Positions 18,606 to 29,098 are shown, counted from the first letter of the stretch. The stretch: DNA of 64,000 nucleotides from SCUD01 sp036824505 (GCA_036824505.1 DAITAA010000009.1:1-64000); one strand, 5' to 3'. Program-made: numbers and translations. Notes: generated from the letters alone by a model not told the origin.

Positions 18606-18633
18606 CCACCCGGCCGCGCGGGCGGCCGGGTGG
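18606..18633 (-). repeat. perfect 12-bp hairpin between pilY1 and pilE
   Basis: CCACCCGGCCGC (18606-18617) and GCGGCCGGGTGG (18622-18633) are exact reverse complements separated by the tetraloop GCGG. No T-run follows on the minus strand; the pilE ribosome site and ATG come about 18 bases later. It is therefore not a standard intrinsic terminator and is more likely an RNA stability or processing element, or a partial attenuator, between pilY1 and pilE. Confidence 0.75.
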
Positions 18634-18640
18634 TTGTCCG

Positions 18641-21600
18641 TTAGTTGATACCGGTCTGCCGCCAGTAGGTCCGGACCGGCGACAGGTTGATGCCGACGCC
18701 GCAGGTCTCGAGGCCGACCAGGCAGCGCGGGGGCGGGCGACAGGCGGCGCCGACGCAGTTGACCGGATCATCGGGGCTCGGGAACAGCCAGACCACTTCC
18801 GGCGCGATGCCACCCTGCTCGAGTTCGCTCGAACGGTCGTCCACCGAGTCCGGCGGATCCGTCGGGCTGTCGCGGTTGATCACCGGCGCACCCGTGTAGG
18901 CGCTCACGGTGTACAGCCGGTTCGTGCCGATACCCGGCGAACAGCTGGTGCTCGCGGAAGTGGAATTCGAGTTCGGCTCATAGCTGGAGAACTGGATCAT
19001 GCTCTGCACCGTCCGTGCCTCGGACAGGGACTTCTCGCCGGTCCAGCCGGCCGACGGACGACGCAGATCCATGCGCCAGCCAGCTGCGCCGCTCGGAATG
19101 GCCGGCGTAATGGTGCTTGTCACATCGACGAGAGTCACGTCCGCCTCGGTGATGACCGTCGCGCTGCCATATTGCGCCTGGGTCAGGCGCGCGAATGGCC
19201 GGTAGTCGCGCAGGCTGTAGAACCGATCCTGCGTGTTCAGGTTGAGCGGATGCCCGCGATAACCGGAGCCGAGTGCGAGGTTGAGCCAGGTGCGGCCGCC
19301 GGAGCTCAGGAAGGACACGTCGGGTGCGTTGTAGAAGCGCCGGGTCGAGCTATCCGGGTGGCTCGACAGGTGGGCGTTGCCGAGCGATGCAAACACGCCG
19401 CCCGTGACCAGGGTTGCTTTTGGCTGCCCGTTGTAGATGTCGAAGCGCCACACGCGCCCGCCCATGTCGGCCGCGTACATGCGGTCGGCATAGCCGTCGC
19501 CGGTGAGGTCGAAGACCCGGACGTCGCCCGGAATCGAGTGCGTCATTGACGCAAGGCGCAGGTCGGCACTCGCGTCGGTGCTCGGGCCGGCATACCAGAG
19601 CCGGTTGCCACTGACGGCGTCCACCATGAAGATCTGGTTGCCGCTGGTGTCCGTGACATACGGACCGTTGTCCTGGACCGAATCATAACCGCCGCCGAAC
19701 ACGAGCACGTGCTGCAGCGTATTCTGGGTCGCACCGCTGACATTGACGCGGGCGATGGTCGGCGTGGACCAGCTCTGGCCCGCATTCTTGATCTGCTTGA
19801 GGCCCGTCTCGTTCGGCCCGATCTTCCACAGCAACGCCGGTGCGTTGCGGTCGGTTACGTCGAGGCTGTAGTACTCGTTGCCGCCACGGCGCATGCCGAA
19901 GTAAATGTAAACGCGCTCGCCGAGACTGGGCTCGAGGACGCCGTTCTCATTGACCTCGATCTTGAGGACCCGGATGTTGGCGTCCAGGCCGAACACGCGG
20001 TCGGTCACCGCATCGTTCAGGTGCAGGTTTCGTGCCCGCGCCAGCATCTGCTTCGGAATGAAGGCCCACAGTTCGCTGCCGTCCACTGCGTTGATCGCAT
20101 GCAGGTAGCCGTCATTGGTTACCGCATAGACGACGCCGTCGGTGGGATCCGGGCTCGCTACGGTGCCGCCGTAGATGACGGTTGCCGGTCGCCCGTGCAT
20201 CGGGTCGCCCATGGCAAGGCGCGGGTCGGTCACGCTGCCGTCCTGGTTATCATCGTCGATGTCGGCGCCCCGCAGCCAGTTGACCAGCGCGTTCTTGCCC
20301 GGTGCCTCGGCAGCCCCGAGGCCGAGCGTGGTCGTCGTGATCAGGACGTTGGTGGTCGTCACCTGGTTCGAAGACGCGGTCAGCGCGGCCGCGGTGTCGA
20401 GGTCGCTGTAGATGTTGCGCGACGCCGGCAGCGGCTGCTCATTGGCTGCGCCACCCAGCTGCACGGAGTCACCGTCCACACCCGTGGTCCAGTAGCTCTG
20501 CGCCGTGGGCTTGAAGAAGCCGGTCGCAATATCGACCGCCGGCGCGCCGGTGGCGTCCTCGATCGTGCCATCCGGATTGAGCCGGTACTTCTTGAGGTTG
20601 CCTAACCAGGCATAGGTCTCACTGGGCTTGAACACGGTGACATAAAGGTCATTCAGGTTCTGCGTGCGGTTGAAGGCATTGACCGACACCGCCGGGGCCG
20701 TGAACGAGGTGTTGTAGTCCAGGATCGTGCGCACGATCTGGGTCAGCACATTGCTGAGACTCGCGGAATCGTTGGCCTCGTAGAATACGCCACCGGCACC
20801 CTGGGCGGTGTTGCGCAGCGCCGTTGAGCCCGTGACCTCCGGGCCGAAGCCGATCGTGTAGGTCGTGACATTCTGCAAGCCGGTCAACGGCGGGCGCATG
20901 TCGTTCTCGTACATGTACTTCGCGACTTCCTCCAGACAGCGGCCGTCGCCCGTGCCGGCGCAGCTGCCGCCAACCAATCCCTGGATGGCCGTGTCGGCGG
21001 AATTGTCAGAAGTCGGCAGACCGTCCGTCAGTAGCACAATGAAGTTCTTCTGGCAGGAGGTCGCCAGCGGACTCTTGTAGATACCCGTACTCGGCGAGGC
21101 CTGGCGAGAACTCAGGACGCTTGGGAACGCGCCGCCGGAACCGGTCGAGACGCGCGAATTGATGCCGTATCTGACGGCTCCGCCACTCAGGTAAAGATAT
21201 GCTTCGTACATGGTCTCCGACAGCGGCGTGCATCCGCTCGCGGTGATGCCGTCGATCAGGGACTTGATTGCCGGCCCATTGGTCCCGACGGGGCCGATTT
21301 CCTTCAGCACCATGCCGCCTTCGGCCGACAGGGTGTCGCTGCAACCATTGCTCGTATTGATGCTGTAGCGCATCAGTCCGATGTTGGTGTTGTCAGCGGC
21401 CATCAGCTGGTCGATGGTCTGCTTGGCCGCGGCCTGGACGATCTGCAGACGCGTCTGCGTGATCGTGCTCGCATTGAGCAGCCAGTTGACGTAATTGGCG
21501 GAGTAGAAGGTGTAAGTGTTATTCGCACCGTTCGCGGTCCAGGTGATCTGCTGGGCCGGATTGATGGTCCAGGGGCCGTTGCCGGCGTCGGCGGCCCACA

Positions 21601-22093
21601 GCTTGGTCAGGTTGACGCCATCGCCGTGCAGGCCGGCGTCAGCGCGGCATTCGACCCAGGCCGTATTGCTGTTGGTGATCGTGATGTTGCGCCAACGCAA
21701 GGTGCCGCTCTGCGTGCGCCACTGCGCTGCGCCACCGGTGTACTGACCGCTGGTCGCAAGGGCCGCAGTCGCCGCATTGCACTTGAATGCGACGGCGGGG
21801 AACGAGGCGGAGCTCGCGCAACTCGGCGTCGTGCTGCCGGTCGTGAAATAGACCCGGTTAGCGGCGCAGCTACCCGCGTAGGTGGTCGCCGGGTTGAACG
21901 GCACCTGGGTCACGACGTTCGTGCTCATGCTGCCCGACGAGTCGATGATGAACAGGATGTTCGGGAGCTGGGCCGTCAGCGAATTGCCGGCGCCCGTGAA
22001 AATCTCGGTTTCGTCGGCGACAGCCGTGCCTGCAAGCGCCAGCAAGAAGCTGGCACAGGCGAATCGGAAATAGCGGGTGGCTTTGTTGCTCAT
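18641..22093 (-). CDS. pilY1: type IV pilus tip-associated adhesin PilY1
   Basis: PilY1 is a large secreted or pilus-tip protein needed for pilus extension, adhesion and surface sensing. The 1150-residue product has a signal peptide ending AVA (residue 26) and a von Willebrand A domain with the MIDAS motif DSSGS (residues 51-55). A C-terminal beta propeller contains VYIYFGMRRGGNEYYSLDVT. Two EF-hand-like loops, DIDDDNQDGSVTD (611-623) and DLTGDGYAD (862-870), sit where Pseudomonas PilY1 has calcium sites. No RGD is present. The C-terminus is Cys-rich. The ATG at 22093 has only a weak ribosome site. Confidence 0.93.
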   Translation of the reverse strand: MSNKATRYFRFACASFLLALAGTAVADETEIFTGAGNSLTAQLPNILFIIDSSGSMSTNVVTQVPFNPATTYAGSCAANRVYFTTGSTTPSCASSASFPAVAFKCNAATAALATSGQYTGGAAQWRTQSGTLRWRNITITNSNTAWVECRADAGLHGDGVNLTKLWAADAGNGPWTINPAQQITWTANGANNTYTFYSANYVNWLLNASTITQTRLQIVQAAAKQTIDQLMAADNTNIGLMRYSINTSNGCSDTLSAEGGMVLKEIGPVGTNGPAIKSLIDGITASGCTPLSETMYEAYLYLSGGAVRYGINSRVSTGSGGAFPSVLSSRQASPSTGIYKSPLATSCQKNFIVLLTDGLPTSDNSADTAIQGLVGGSCAGTGDGRCLEEVAKYMYENDMRPPLTGLQNVTTYTIGFGPEVTGSTALRNTAQGAGGVFYEANDSASLSNVLTQIVRTILDYNTSFTAPAVSVNAFNRTQNLNDLYVTVFKPSETYAWLGNLKKYRLNPDGTIEDATGAPAVDIATGFFKPTAQSYWTTGVDGDSVQLGGAANEQPLPASRNIYSDLDTAAALTASSNQVTTTNVLITTTTLGLGAAEAPGKNALVNWLRGADIDDDNQDGSVTDPRLAMGDPMHGRPATVIYGGTVASPDPTDGVVYAVTNDGYLHAINAVDGSELWAFIPKQMLARARNLHLNDAVTDRVFGLDANIRVLKIEVNENGVLEPSLGERVYIYFGMRRGGNEYYSLDVTDRNAPALLWKIGPNETGLKQIKNAGQSWSTPTIARVNVSGATQNTLQHVLVFGGGYDSVQDNGPYVTDTSGNQIFMVDAVSGNRLWYAGPSTDASADLRLASMTHSIPGDVRVFDLTGDGYADRMYAADMGGRVWRFDIYNGQPKATLVTGGVFASLGNAHLSSHPDSSTRRFYNAPDVSFLSSGGRTWLNLALGSGYRGHPLNLNTQDRFYSLRDYRPFARLTQAQYGSATVITEADVTLVDVTSTITPAIPSGAAGWRMDLRRPSAGWTGEKSLSEARTVQSMIQFSSYEPNSNSTSASTSCSPGIGTNRLYTVSAYTGAPVINRDSPTDPPDSVDDRSSELEQGGIAPEVVWLFPSPDDPVNCVGAACRPPPRCLVGLETCGVGINLSPVRTYWRQTGIN

Positions 22094-22103
22094 GGCGAGT
22101 CAC

Positions 22104-22508
22104 TCACTGATTGTTGGCGTCGGCGCTGGCGGCCAGGCGCAGGCGAGTCAGGACCCGGGTATCGGGCCGGTAAAAGACGTCAAGGCGGATCGAACCCTTG
22201 CGGGCCGCGACCAGCAGGCGCGTGTAGGACACGGCTTCCTTGCCGATGAAGTAACGGGTGGCCTGGTCGAAGGTCAGCCGGTGCGTTTCGCAGGCCGTGC
22301 AGGCCTTCGCTGCCAGCATGCCGCCGGGGACTCCCGGCAGGGAGACCAGGTCGGTACCGGTCTCGACGCATTCCTCGACGGTCTCGAGCTTCGATCCCGC
22401 GAGCGCGGTGGCCGAAGCCAGTGCGCCGATGACGGCGGCGAGCATGCAGGCCCGGCGCAGTCCGGAATGGCTGGAACGCTTGCTGAGATGGGTGCGGTTC
22501 TTGCTCAT
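22104..22508 (-). CDS. small secreted cysteine-containing protein of the pilus operon, function unknown
   Basis: I do not recognise this 134-residue protein. It has a basic n-region of about 20 residues, a hydrophobic core (MLAAVIGALASATALA) and a likely signal-peptidase site after ALA, leaving a mature chain of about 95 residues. The mature part has EECVETG, a CxxC in KACTACETHRLTF, and a C-terminal half that looks beta-rich (RLDVFYRPDTRVLTRLRL). A strong GGAG lies 7 bases before the ATG. It is 18 bases after pilX and 10 before pilY1, so it is in the operon. Pseudomonas PilY2 is also small but lies after pilY1; no clear similarity was seen. Confidence 0.8.
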   Translation of the reverse strand: MSKNRTHLSKRSSHSGLRRACMLAAVIGALASATALAGSKLETVEECVETGTDLVSLPGVPGGMLAAKACTACETHRLTFDQATRYFIGKEAVSYTRLLVAARKGSIRLDVFYRPDTRVLTRLRLAASADANNQ

Positions 22509-22526
22509 ATAAATCTCCGTCGAAGT

Positions 22527-22985
22527 TCAGGTGCCGCCCGGCCCGATGACATAAAAGCTCTGTACGTGCTGCGCCGAGGCGTTGCCGGGCGCGGTGCCCG
22601 TGGCATCCACCTCGAAGTGATAGCTCGTGAATGCAGTGCCGATGCTGAACCCGGTCATGCCCGTTCCCAGGGGCGCCTGGCCGACGTACTGCAACTGGTA
22701 CCGGTAGTTGTCGTCCACGGAATTCGGATTCGGAATCGTGGCCTGGGTGAACGGCGCGCTGGTGCTCAGGACGGGATTGGCGAGCGCATCCTCGACGGCC
22801 ACCTCGGCCGCCTGGAAGGCACGCTCCTGCAGTTGCGAGTTGCCGACCATGCGCAGTTCCAGCGTGGAAGTCATGACGCCCGAGACGGCGAGAATCGTCA
22901 GCACGAGCAGGAGAATCAGCCCGATGATCAGGGCAGCGCCTTCCTGGCCTGAGCCGATGCCGCAGCGGTTGATATTCCGGTTCAT
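22527..22985 (-). CDS. pilX: type IV pilus minor pilin PilX
   Basis: PilX is a minor pilin of the priming complex that initiates pilus assembly. The 152-residue product has the PilX N-terminal signature: QEG before AALIIGLILLLVLTILAVSG, without Glu5 of the mature chain, then TSTLELRMVGNSQLQERAFQAAE. The ATG at 22985 overlaps the pilW stop as ATGA, fixing the start although the frame is open upstream. The small unknown secreted protein follows 18 bases later. Confidence 0.9.
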   Translation of the reverse strand: MNRNINRCGIGSGQEGAALIIGLILLLVLTILAVSGVMTSTLELRMVGNSQLQERAFQAAEVAVEDALANPVLSTSAPFTQATIPNPNSVDDNYRYQLQYVGQAPLGTGMTGFSIGTAFTSYHFEVDATGTAPGNASAQHVQSFYVIGPGGT

Positions 22986-24001
22986 CGCCGCGTGTTCCTC
23001 AATGCGATTGTCTTGGCGACGAGCACGCGCCGGAAGTTGTCGCCGGGCGTATAGGCTGCGCCACCGACCCGATCCGCGTAGGCGTAGGTCCGGTCGTCGG
23101 TGAAACTGAACTCGGGCTGCTCCGCGCGCACCAGCAACCAGACGCGAACCGCGACGATATTTTGCCCGGCCGCGATGGCTGTCCCGGGTGGCACGAAGAA
23201 ATCGGCATTCTGGTCCGCATTGAGATCCACGCCATATTCGACCTGCAGGTCCTCGACGCCCGGCACGATCTCCTGATCCTGGATCACCGTCGCGCCGCCC
23301 ACGAAGCCCAGCTGCTTGCGTCGCAGCGACGGCGTGCCCGCGGCCAGATCCGAGTCCTGGTCCACGTAGTAGCCGTGAGCGACGAGGGCCCGTGATTCGG
23401 ACAGCGGCGGTGCGTAGCCGGCCGGCACCGCGCCATCCGCAAACAGCGTGCCCTGCACGCGGCTGGTCTGGACCTTGATCTGGCCGGCGCTTGCGGCCAG
23501 GTTCGCTGCGGTGATGACCTGCGTCCCCGCGCGACGCACGACGAGCTGGTCGGAGGCGGGCTCGGGCGTGCCGAACGCCGCGCAGGCGAATCCATACCCG
23601 TTGTTGTTGGCCTCGATGTAGGCGGGCAATTTCACTGCCCACATGGCGCCGCAGGAATTGATCGCGGCGGAATAGGGATTGAGGCCAGCCGGCAGCGCGT
23701 AGGTCGGGTCCACATTCGGGAAATTGGCGAGATCCAGCGCCGGCCCATTCTCGATCAGGTCCGCGCGGCTCATCAGGCCCCAGTAGTTGGCCATGCGCAG
23801 GTCGGCCTCGATCGTGCTCATCGCATAGCGGGCGGTTTCCTGCAATCTCGCCGAAGCGTCATTCGTGCGGTACAGGTCGCGGCCCTTGGCGAGCACGGAA
23901 ACCGCGCCCGCGAGCAGGAACAGCCCGATGGACATCGCGACCATCAACTCGATCAGGCTGAGTCCGCGCTGCAGGTGTTTCATGCTGTTGGACGCGTTCA
24001 T
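22982..24001 (-). CDS. pilW: type IV pilus minor pilin PilW
   Basis: PilW is a large minor pilin of the pilus priming complex. The 339-residue product has a prepilin leader ending LQRG, then LSLIELMVAMSIGLFLLAGA with Glu5, followed by a large C-terminal domain of about 300 residues, including DLQVEYGVDLNADQNADFFV. An internal Met at residue 7 could also be the start, giving a shorter leader. The start overlaps the pilV stop and the end overlaps pilX. Confidence 0.9.
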   Translation of the reverse strand: MNASNSMKHLQRGLSLIELMVAMSIGLFLLAGAVSVLAKGRDLYRTNDASARLQETARYAMSTIEADLRMANYWGLMSRADLIENGPALDLANFPNVDPTYALPAGLNPYSAAINSCGAMWAVKLPAYIEANNNGYGFACAAFGTPEPASDQLVVRRAGTQVITAANLAASAGQIKVQTSRVQGTLFADGAVPAGYAPPLSESRALVAHGYYVDQDSDLAAGTPSLRRKQLGFVGGATVIQDQEIVPGVEDLQVEYGVDLNADQNADFFVPPGTAIAAGQNIVAVRVWLLVRAEQPEFSFTDDRTYAYADRVGGAAYTPGDNFRRVLVAKTIALRNTRR

Positions 24002-24468
24002 GTCGTGAAACCGATCTGGAAGGTCACGGGATTGGCCTCTCCGACTTCGGCCCAGCGCACGGTGATGACATAGCTGGCAGGCTCGCCGGCGGCGACCGGC
24101 AGCGTTACCGCGACCTGGCCCTGGCCATTCGGAAGCTGCTGCGCGATGCTGGCTTTCCAGCGACTCAGGTCGCTTGCGGCAAGTTGCGCGGGCGTGCAGC
24201 CGGCGGTCGTGTAACAGGCGGGCACCTCGGCCGAGCCATCTGCAAAGAGAATGCCGTAAGCAGCCACCGCGGTGCGGTTGGCGCGGATCCGATCGGCGAG
24301 GTCCGCGGCGAGATTGACCGCCTCGGTGCGATAAATAGCCGTACGACCGGCCTGCAGGCTGTTCAGATACAGAGCCGCGATGCCGAGCATGCCGATGGCC
24401 AGCACGACGAGAGCGACCAGCGTCTCGACCATCGTGAAGCCATTCTGCGGTTTCATGCCGTTACCCAT
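23998..24468 (-). CDS. pilV: type IV pilus minor pilin PilV
   Basis: PilV is a minor pilin of the priming complex. The 156-residue product has a leader ending PQNG, then FTMVETLVALVVLAIGMLGI with Glu5, and the family's GRTAIYRTEAVNLAADLADRIRANR segment. Two cysteines (CYTTAGC) lie in the globular domain. The start at 24468 is 3 bases after the fimT stop; an ATG four codons later would give a shorter leader. Confidence 0.9.
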   Translation of the reverse strand: MGNGMKPQNGFTMVETLVALVVLAIGMLGIAALYLNSLQAGRTAIYRTEAVNLAADLADRIRANRTAVAAYGILFADGSAEVPACYTTAGCTPAQLAASDLSRWKASIAQQLPNGQGQVAVTLPVAAGEPASYVITVRWAEVGEANPVTFQIGFTT

Positions 24469-24471
24469 GAT

Positions 24472-25074
24472 TCAACTCGCACTGCAACCCGCGATCGAGC
24501 CGCCGATCGCGTCAATCAGTGTCTGGATCTCGGTCGGGTCACGGGTCACGCCGGCGCGACCGGTCGCGGAGACCGTAATGCCGCGCGCGGCGGAAAGCTC
24601 GCCGCCGGAATTCTCGTTACCGCGCTCGTCGCAGAGCACCAGCTGCGCGGCATTGGGATTGAGCGCAAATCCGGTGTCCAGGTAGGTGACGCGCAGCGGA
24701 TTGGCCGAGGAGCGCGCGACCACCGTGGCCGGCAGCGGCTCGCGCTGTAGCAACACCGTGTCGCCGCCGTTGCGCTGACCGTCCTGGTTTGTGTCCACGA
24801 AAGCGATCCAGCCGAGCAGTTGGGCGGAAGCGGTGCAGACCGGATTTGCGGCCAGTGGCGCCGCACTCGTGCAGAGCGTCACGGGTACACGGCGCTTGAT
24901 CGCCTCGGAACGCGCGAGGTGCAGGCCCACCATGACGTCATTGGCAGCCCCGGTGATCCGGGCGTTGCGGATGAAATTGCCCATCGCCGGGACGCCGATG
25001 CCGAACAGGACGCCTGCGATCACGAGGACCAGCATCAGCTCCAGCAACGTAAAGCCTGTCTGCAAAGTTTTCAT
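24472..25074 (-). CDS. fimT: type IV pilus minor pilin FimT/FimU (GspH family)
   Basis: This is the first gene of the minor pilin operon. The 200-residue product has a six-residue leader (KTLQTG), then FTLLELMLVLVIAGVLFGIG with Glu5, and a GspH/FimT C-terminal domain containing LHLARSEAIKRRVPVTLC and ending in IAGCSAS with a likely disulphide. The ATG at 25074 was chosen because it yields a short class III leader; the open frame extends further upstream. A TATAGT box lies 7 bases before the ATG. Confidence 0.87.
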   Translation of the reverse strand: MKTLQTGFTLLELMLVLVIAGVLFGIGVPAMGNFIRNARITGAANDVMVGLHLARSEAIKRRVPVTLCTSAAPLAANPVCTASAQLLGWIAFVDTNQDGQRNGGDTVLLQREPLPATVVARSSANPLRVTYLDTGFALNPNAAQLVLCDERGNENSGGELSAARGITVSATGRAGVTRDPTEIQTLIDAIGGSIAGCSAS

Positions 25075-25081
25075 GGCCTGC

Positions 25082-25087
25082 ACTATA
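25082..25087 (-). promoter_or_regulatory. -10-like box immediately before fimT
   Basis: On the minus strand TATAGT (5 of 6 to consensus) ends 7 bases before the fimT ATG, predicting a transcript with almost no leader. The discriminator GCAGGCC is GC-rich. A -35 match was not found. This would be the promoter of the whole pilus operon. Confidence 0.4.
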
Positions 25088-25101
25088 GGGCGGCGACGGG
25101 T

Positions 25102-25117
25102 GGCCGGAAGTCCGGCC
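25102..25117. repeat. inverted repeat upstream of fimT
   Basis: GGCCGGA (25102-25108) and TCCGGCC (25111-25117) form a perfect 7-base dyad with a 2-base centre. It is 15 bases upstream of the fimT -10-like box, where a regulator could bind over the -35 region. GC-rich DNA makes such dyads fairly common, so the role is uncertain. Confidence 0.35.
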
Positions 25118-25334
25118 CGACGGACGCGGGCGACCGGCCGATGAACGGCAATCATTGCGGCTTTATCAGCGGCTTGACGCCCCTCATTTGTGACGGATCT
25201 CACGGTTTAGCTGGCGGTAAGCGCGCGCTTCCTCTAGACTGAAATCCCGTCGTATTCGGGCCGTGGGCCGGCGCAGTCTTGCCGGTCCGAGGTTTGCGGG
25301 CCCGGTAGTTTGTCCTGGACGGCGGGGACTCATC

Positions 25335-26977
<1,643 letters not shown>

Positions 26978-26981
<4 letters not shown>

Positions 26982-27811
26982 AGCTCGCCGGCGCGACAGT
27001 CGGGCCGCAGCGGCCGCTGTTCCTGATCGCCGGCCCCTGTGTCGTCGAAAGTGCGCAGTTGACCCTGGACATCGCCGGCCAGCTCCGGGAGATCACGGCC
27101 GCGCTCGGCATGCCGTTCGTGTTCAAGGCATCGTTTGACAAGGCCAATCGTTCGTCGCGCGCTTCCTTTCGCGGTCCCGGCATCGAGGAAGGCCTGCGGG
27201 TCCTGTCCGAGGTCCGCCGCCAGCATGGCGTGCCGGTGCTGACGGACGTGCATGAGGACACGCCGCTCGCCGAGGTCGCCTCGGTCGTCGATGTGTTGCA
27301 GACACCGGCCTTTTTGTGCCGGCAGACGAACTTCATCGTCAACGTCTGTTCCCAGGGCAGGCCCGTGAACATCAAGAAGGGACAGTTTCTGAGCCCCTGG
27401 GAAATGGCCAATGTGGTCGAGAAGGCACGCTCGACCGGCAACGCCGACATCATGATTTGCGAGCGCGGCTTCAGTTTCGGCTACAACAACCTGGTATCCG
27501 ACATGCGTGCGCTGGCCGTGATGCGCGCTTTCGGCGCACCGGTCGTGTTCGATGCCACGCATTCCGTCCAGTTGCCGGGCGGAAAGGGCACCGCCTCGGG
27601 AGGCGAGCGCGAATTCGTGCCGGTGCTCGCGCGCGCGGCGGTTGCCGCGGGTGTCGCGGGAATCTTCATGGAAACCCACCCTGACCCGGAGCACGCCTTG
27701 TCGGACGGGCCGAATGCCTGGCCGCTGGCGCGCATGCGATCGCTGCTCGAGACGCTCGTCGAGATCGACCGGGTGGCAAAGTCGCGACCATTCGCGGAGG
27801 AGTCCGTGTGA
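26978..27811 (+). CDS. kdsA: 3-deoxy-8-phosphooctulonate (Kdo-8-P) synthase
   Basis: KdsA condenses arabinose 5-phosphate with phosphoenolpyruvate to Kdo-8-P for the LPS inner core; enolase, encoded next, makes the phosphoenolpyruvate. The 277-residue product contains IAGPCVVESAQ, the substrate motif FKASFDKANRSS, CRQTNFIVNVCSQG, ATHSVQLPGGKG and EAHPDPEHA-like ETHPDPEHALSDGPNA. The start is a GTG overlapping the pyrG stop (GTGA). It ends in a TGATG overlap with eno. Confidence 0.95.
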
Positions 27812-29094
27812 TGCGCATTGTGGACATCCGTGGGCGCGAGATCATCGATTCGCGGGGCAATCCGACGGTCGAGGCGGACGTCGAGCTCGAGGACGGCACG
27901 GTCGGCCGGGCTGCGGTGCCGTCCGGCGCTTCGACGGGCACGCGCGAAGCCGTCGAGCTTCGCGACGGCGACCCGCTGCGCTTCCTGGGCAAGGGCGTAT
28001 TGAATGCCGTCGGCCACGTCAACGGCGAACTGCGCGACGCGCTGGTCGGCCGCGAGGCACAGGACCAGGCGCGCATCGACCGGCGCATGCTGGAACTCGA
28101 CGGCACCGACAACAAATCGCGGCTGGGCGCGAATGCCTTGCTCGCCGTTTCGCTGGCAACCGCGCGGGCCGCCGCGCAGTCGCAGAAGCTGCCGCTGTAC
28201 CGCTACCTCGGCGGAGACGATGCCGTCGTGATGCCGGTGCCAATGATGAACATCATCAACGGCGGTGCGCACGCGGACAACAGCCTCGACATCCAGGAAT
28301 TCATGATCGTGCCCGCGGGTCTGCCACGCTTCGCCGATGCGCTGCGCTGTGGCGCGGAGGTCTTCCAGCGCCTCCGCCAGCTGTTGCACGATCGGGGCCT
28401 GTCGACGGCGGTCGGCGACGAAGGCGGTTTTGCGCCGGATCTGCCGTCGAACGAGGCCGCGCTCGCGCTGATCCTGGAAGCGATCGACGCCGCCGGCTAC
28501 CAGGCGGGGCAGGACGTGTGGCTGGGCCTCGACGTTGCGAGCAGCGAGTTCCATAGCGACGGGGTGTACCTGCTGGAATCCGAGGGCCGGCGATTCACGG
28601 CCGCGCAGTTCACGGAGTATCTGGCTTCCCTGGCCGACCGCTATCCGATCGTGACGATCGAGGACGGCATGGCCGAATCGGATTGGGAAGGCTGGGCAGG
28701 CCTGACAAAGCGGCTCGGCAAGAAGATCCAGCTGGTGGGTGACGATTTGTTCGTGACCAATACCGAAATCCTGTCGCGCGGCATCGCGGAAGAAGTGGCG
28801 AATGCGATCCTGATCAAACCGAACCAGATCGGGACGCTGACCGAGACCCTGGCGGCGATCGAAATGGCGGCGCGCGCCGGCTATGGGGCAGTCATTTCGC
28901 ACCGCTCCGGCGAAACCGAGGACTCGACGATCGCCGACATCGCGGTAGGCACCACCGCGACCCAGATAAAGACTGGCTCGATGTCGCGCTCGGATCGCGT
29001 GGCCAAGTACAACCAGCTGCTCAGGATCGAGGAACAGCTCGGCGCGCGCGCGCGCTATCCGGGGCGCGAAGCCTTTCCCGTCAAACCGCCCTGA
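27811..29094 (+). CDS. eno: enolase
   Basis: Enolase converts 2-phosphoglycerate to phosphoenolpyruvate in glycolysis and, in this class, is often part of the RNA degradosome. The 427-residue product has IRGREIIDSRGNPTVEADV, NIINGGAHADNSLDIQEFMI, VGDEGGFAPDLPSNE, GDDLFVTNTEIL and SHRSGETEDSTIADIAVGT with the metal and catalytic residues. GGAGGAG at 27796-27802 is 8 bases before the ATG at 27811; a GTG directly upstream is possible but too close. Confidence 0.96.
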   Translation: MRIVDIRGREIIDSRGNPTVEADVELEDGTVGRAAVPSGASTGTREAVELRDGDPLRFLGKGVLNAVGHVNGELRDALVGREAQDQARIDRRMLELDGTDNKSRLGANALLAVSLATARAAAQSQKLPLYRYLGGDDAVVMPVPMMNIINGGAHADNSLDIQEFMIVPAGLPRFADALRCGAEVFQRLRQLLHDRGLSTAVGDEGGFAPDLPSNEAALALILEAIDAAGYQAGQDVWLGLDVASSEFHSDGVYLLESEGRRFTAAQFTEYLASLADRYPIVTIEDGMAESDWEGWAGLTKRLGKKIQLVGDDLFVTNTEILSRGIAEEVANAILIKPNQIGTLTETLAAIEMAARAGYGAVISHRSGETEDSTIADIAVGTTATQIKTGSMSRSDRVAKYNQLLRIEEQLGARARYPGREAFPVKPP

Positions 29095-29098
29095 TCCG

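Noticed and set aside
22077..22952. 291-codon open frame on the plus strand opposite pilX and the small secreted protein
   Set aside because: The minus-strand genes have signal or prepilin sequences, ribosome sites and overlaps; the plus frame has none of these.
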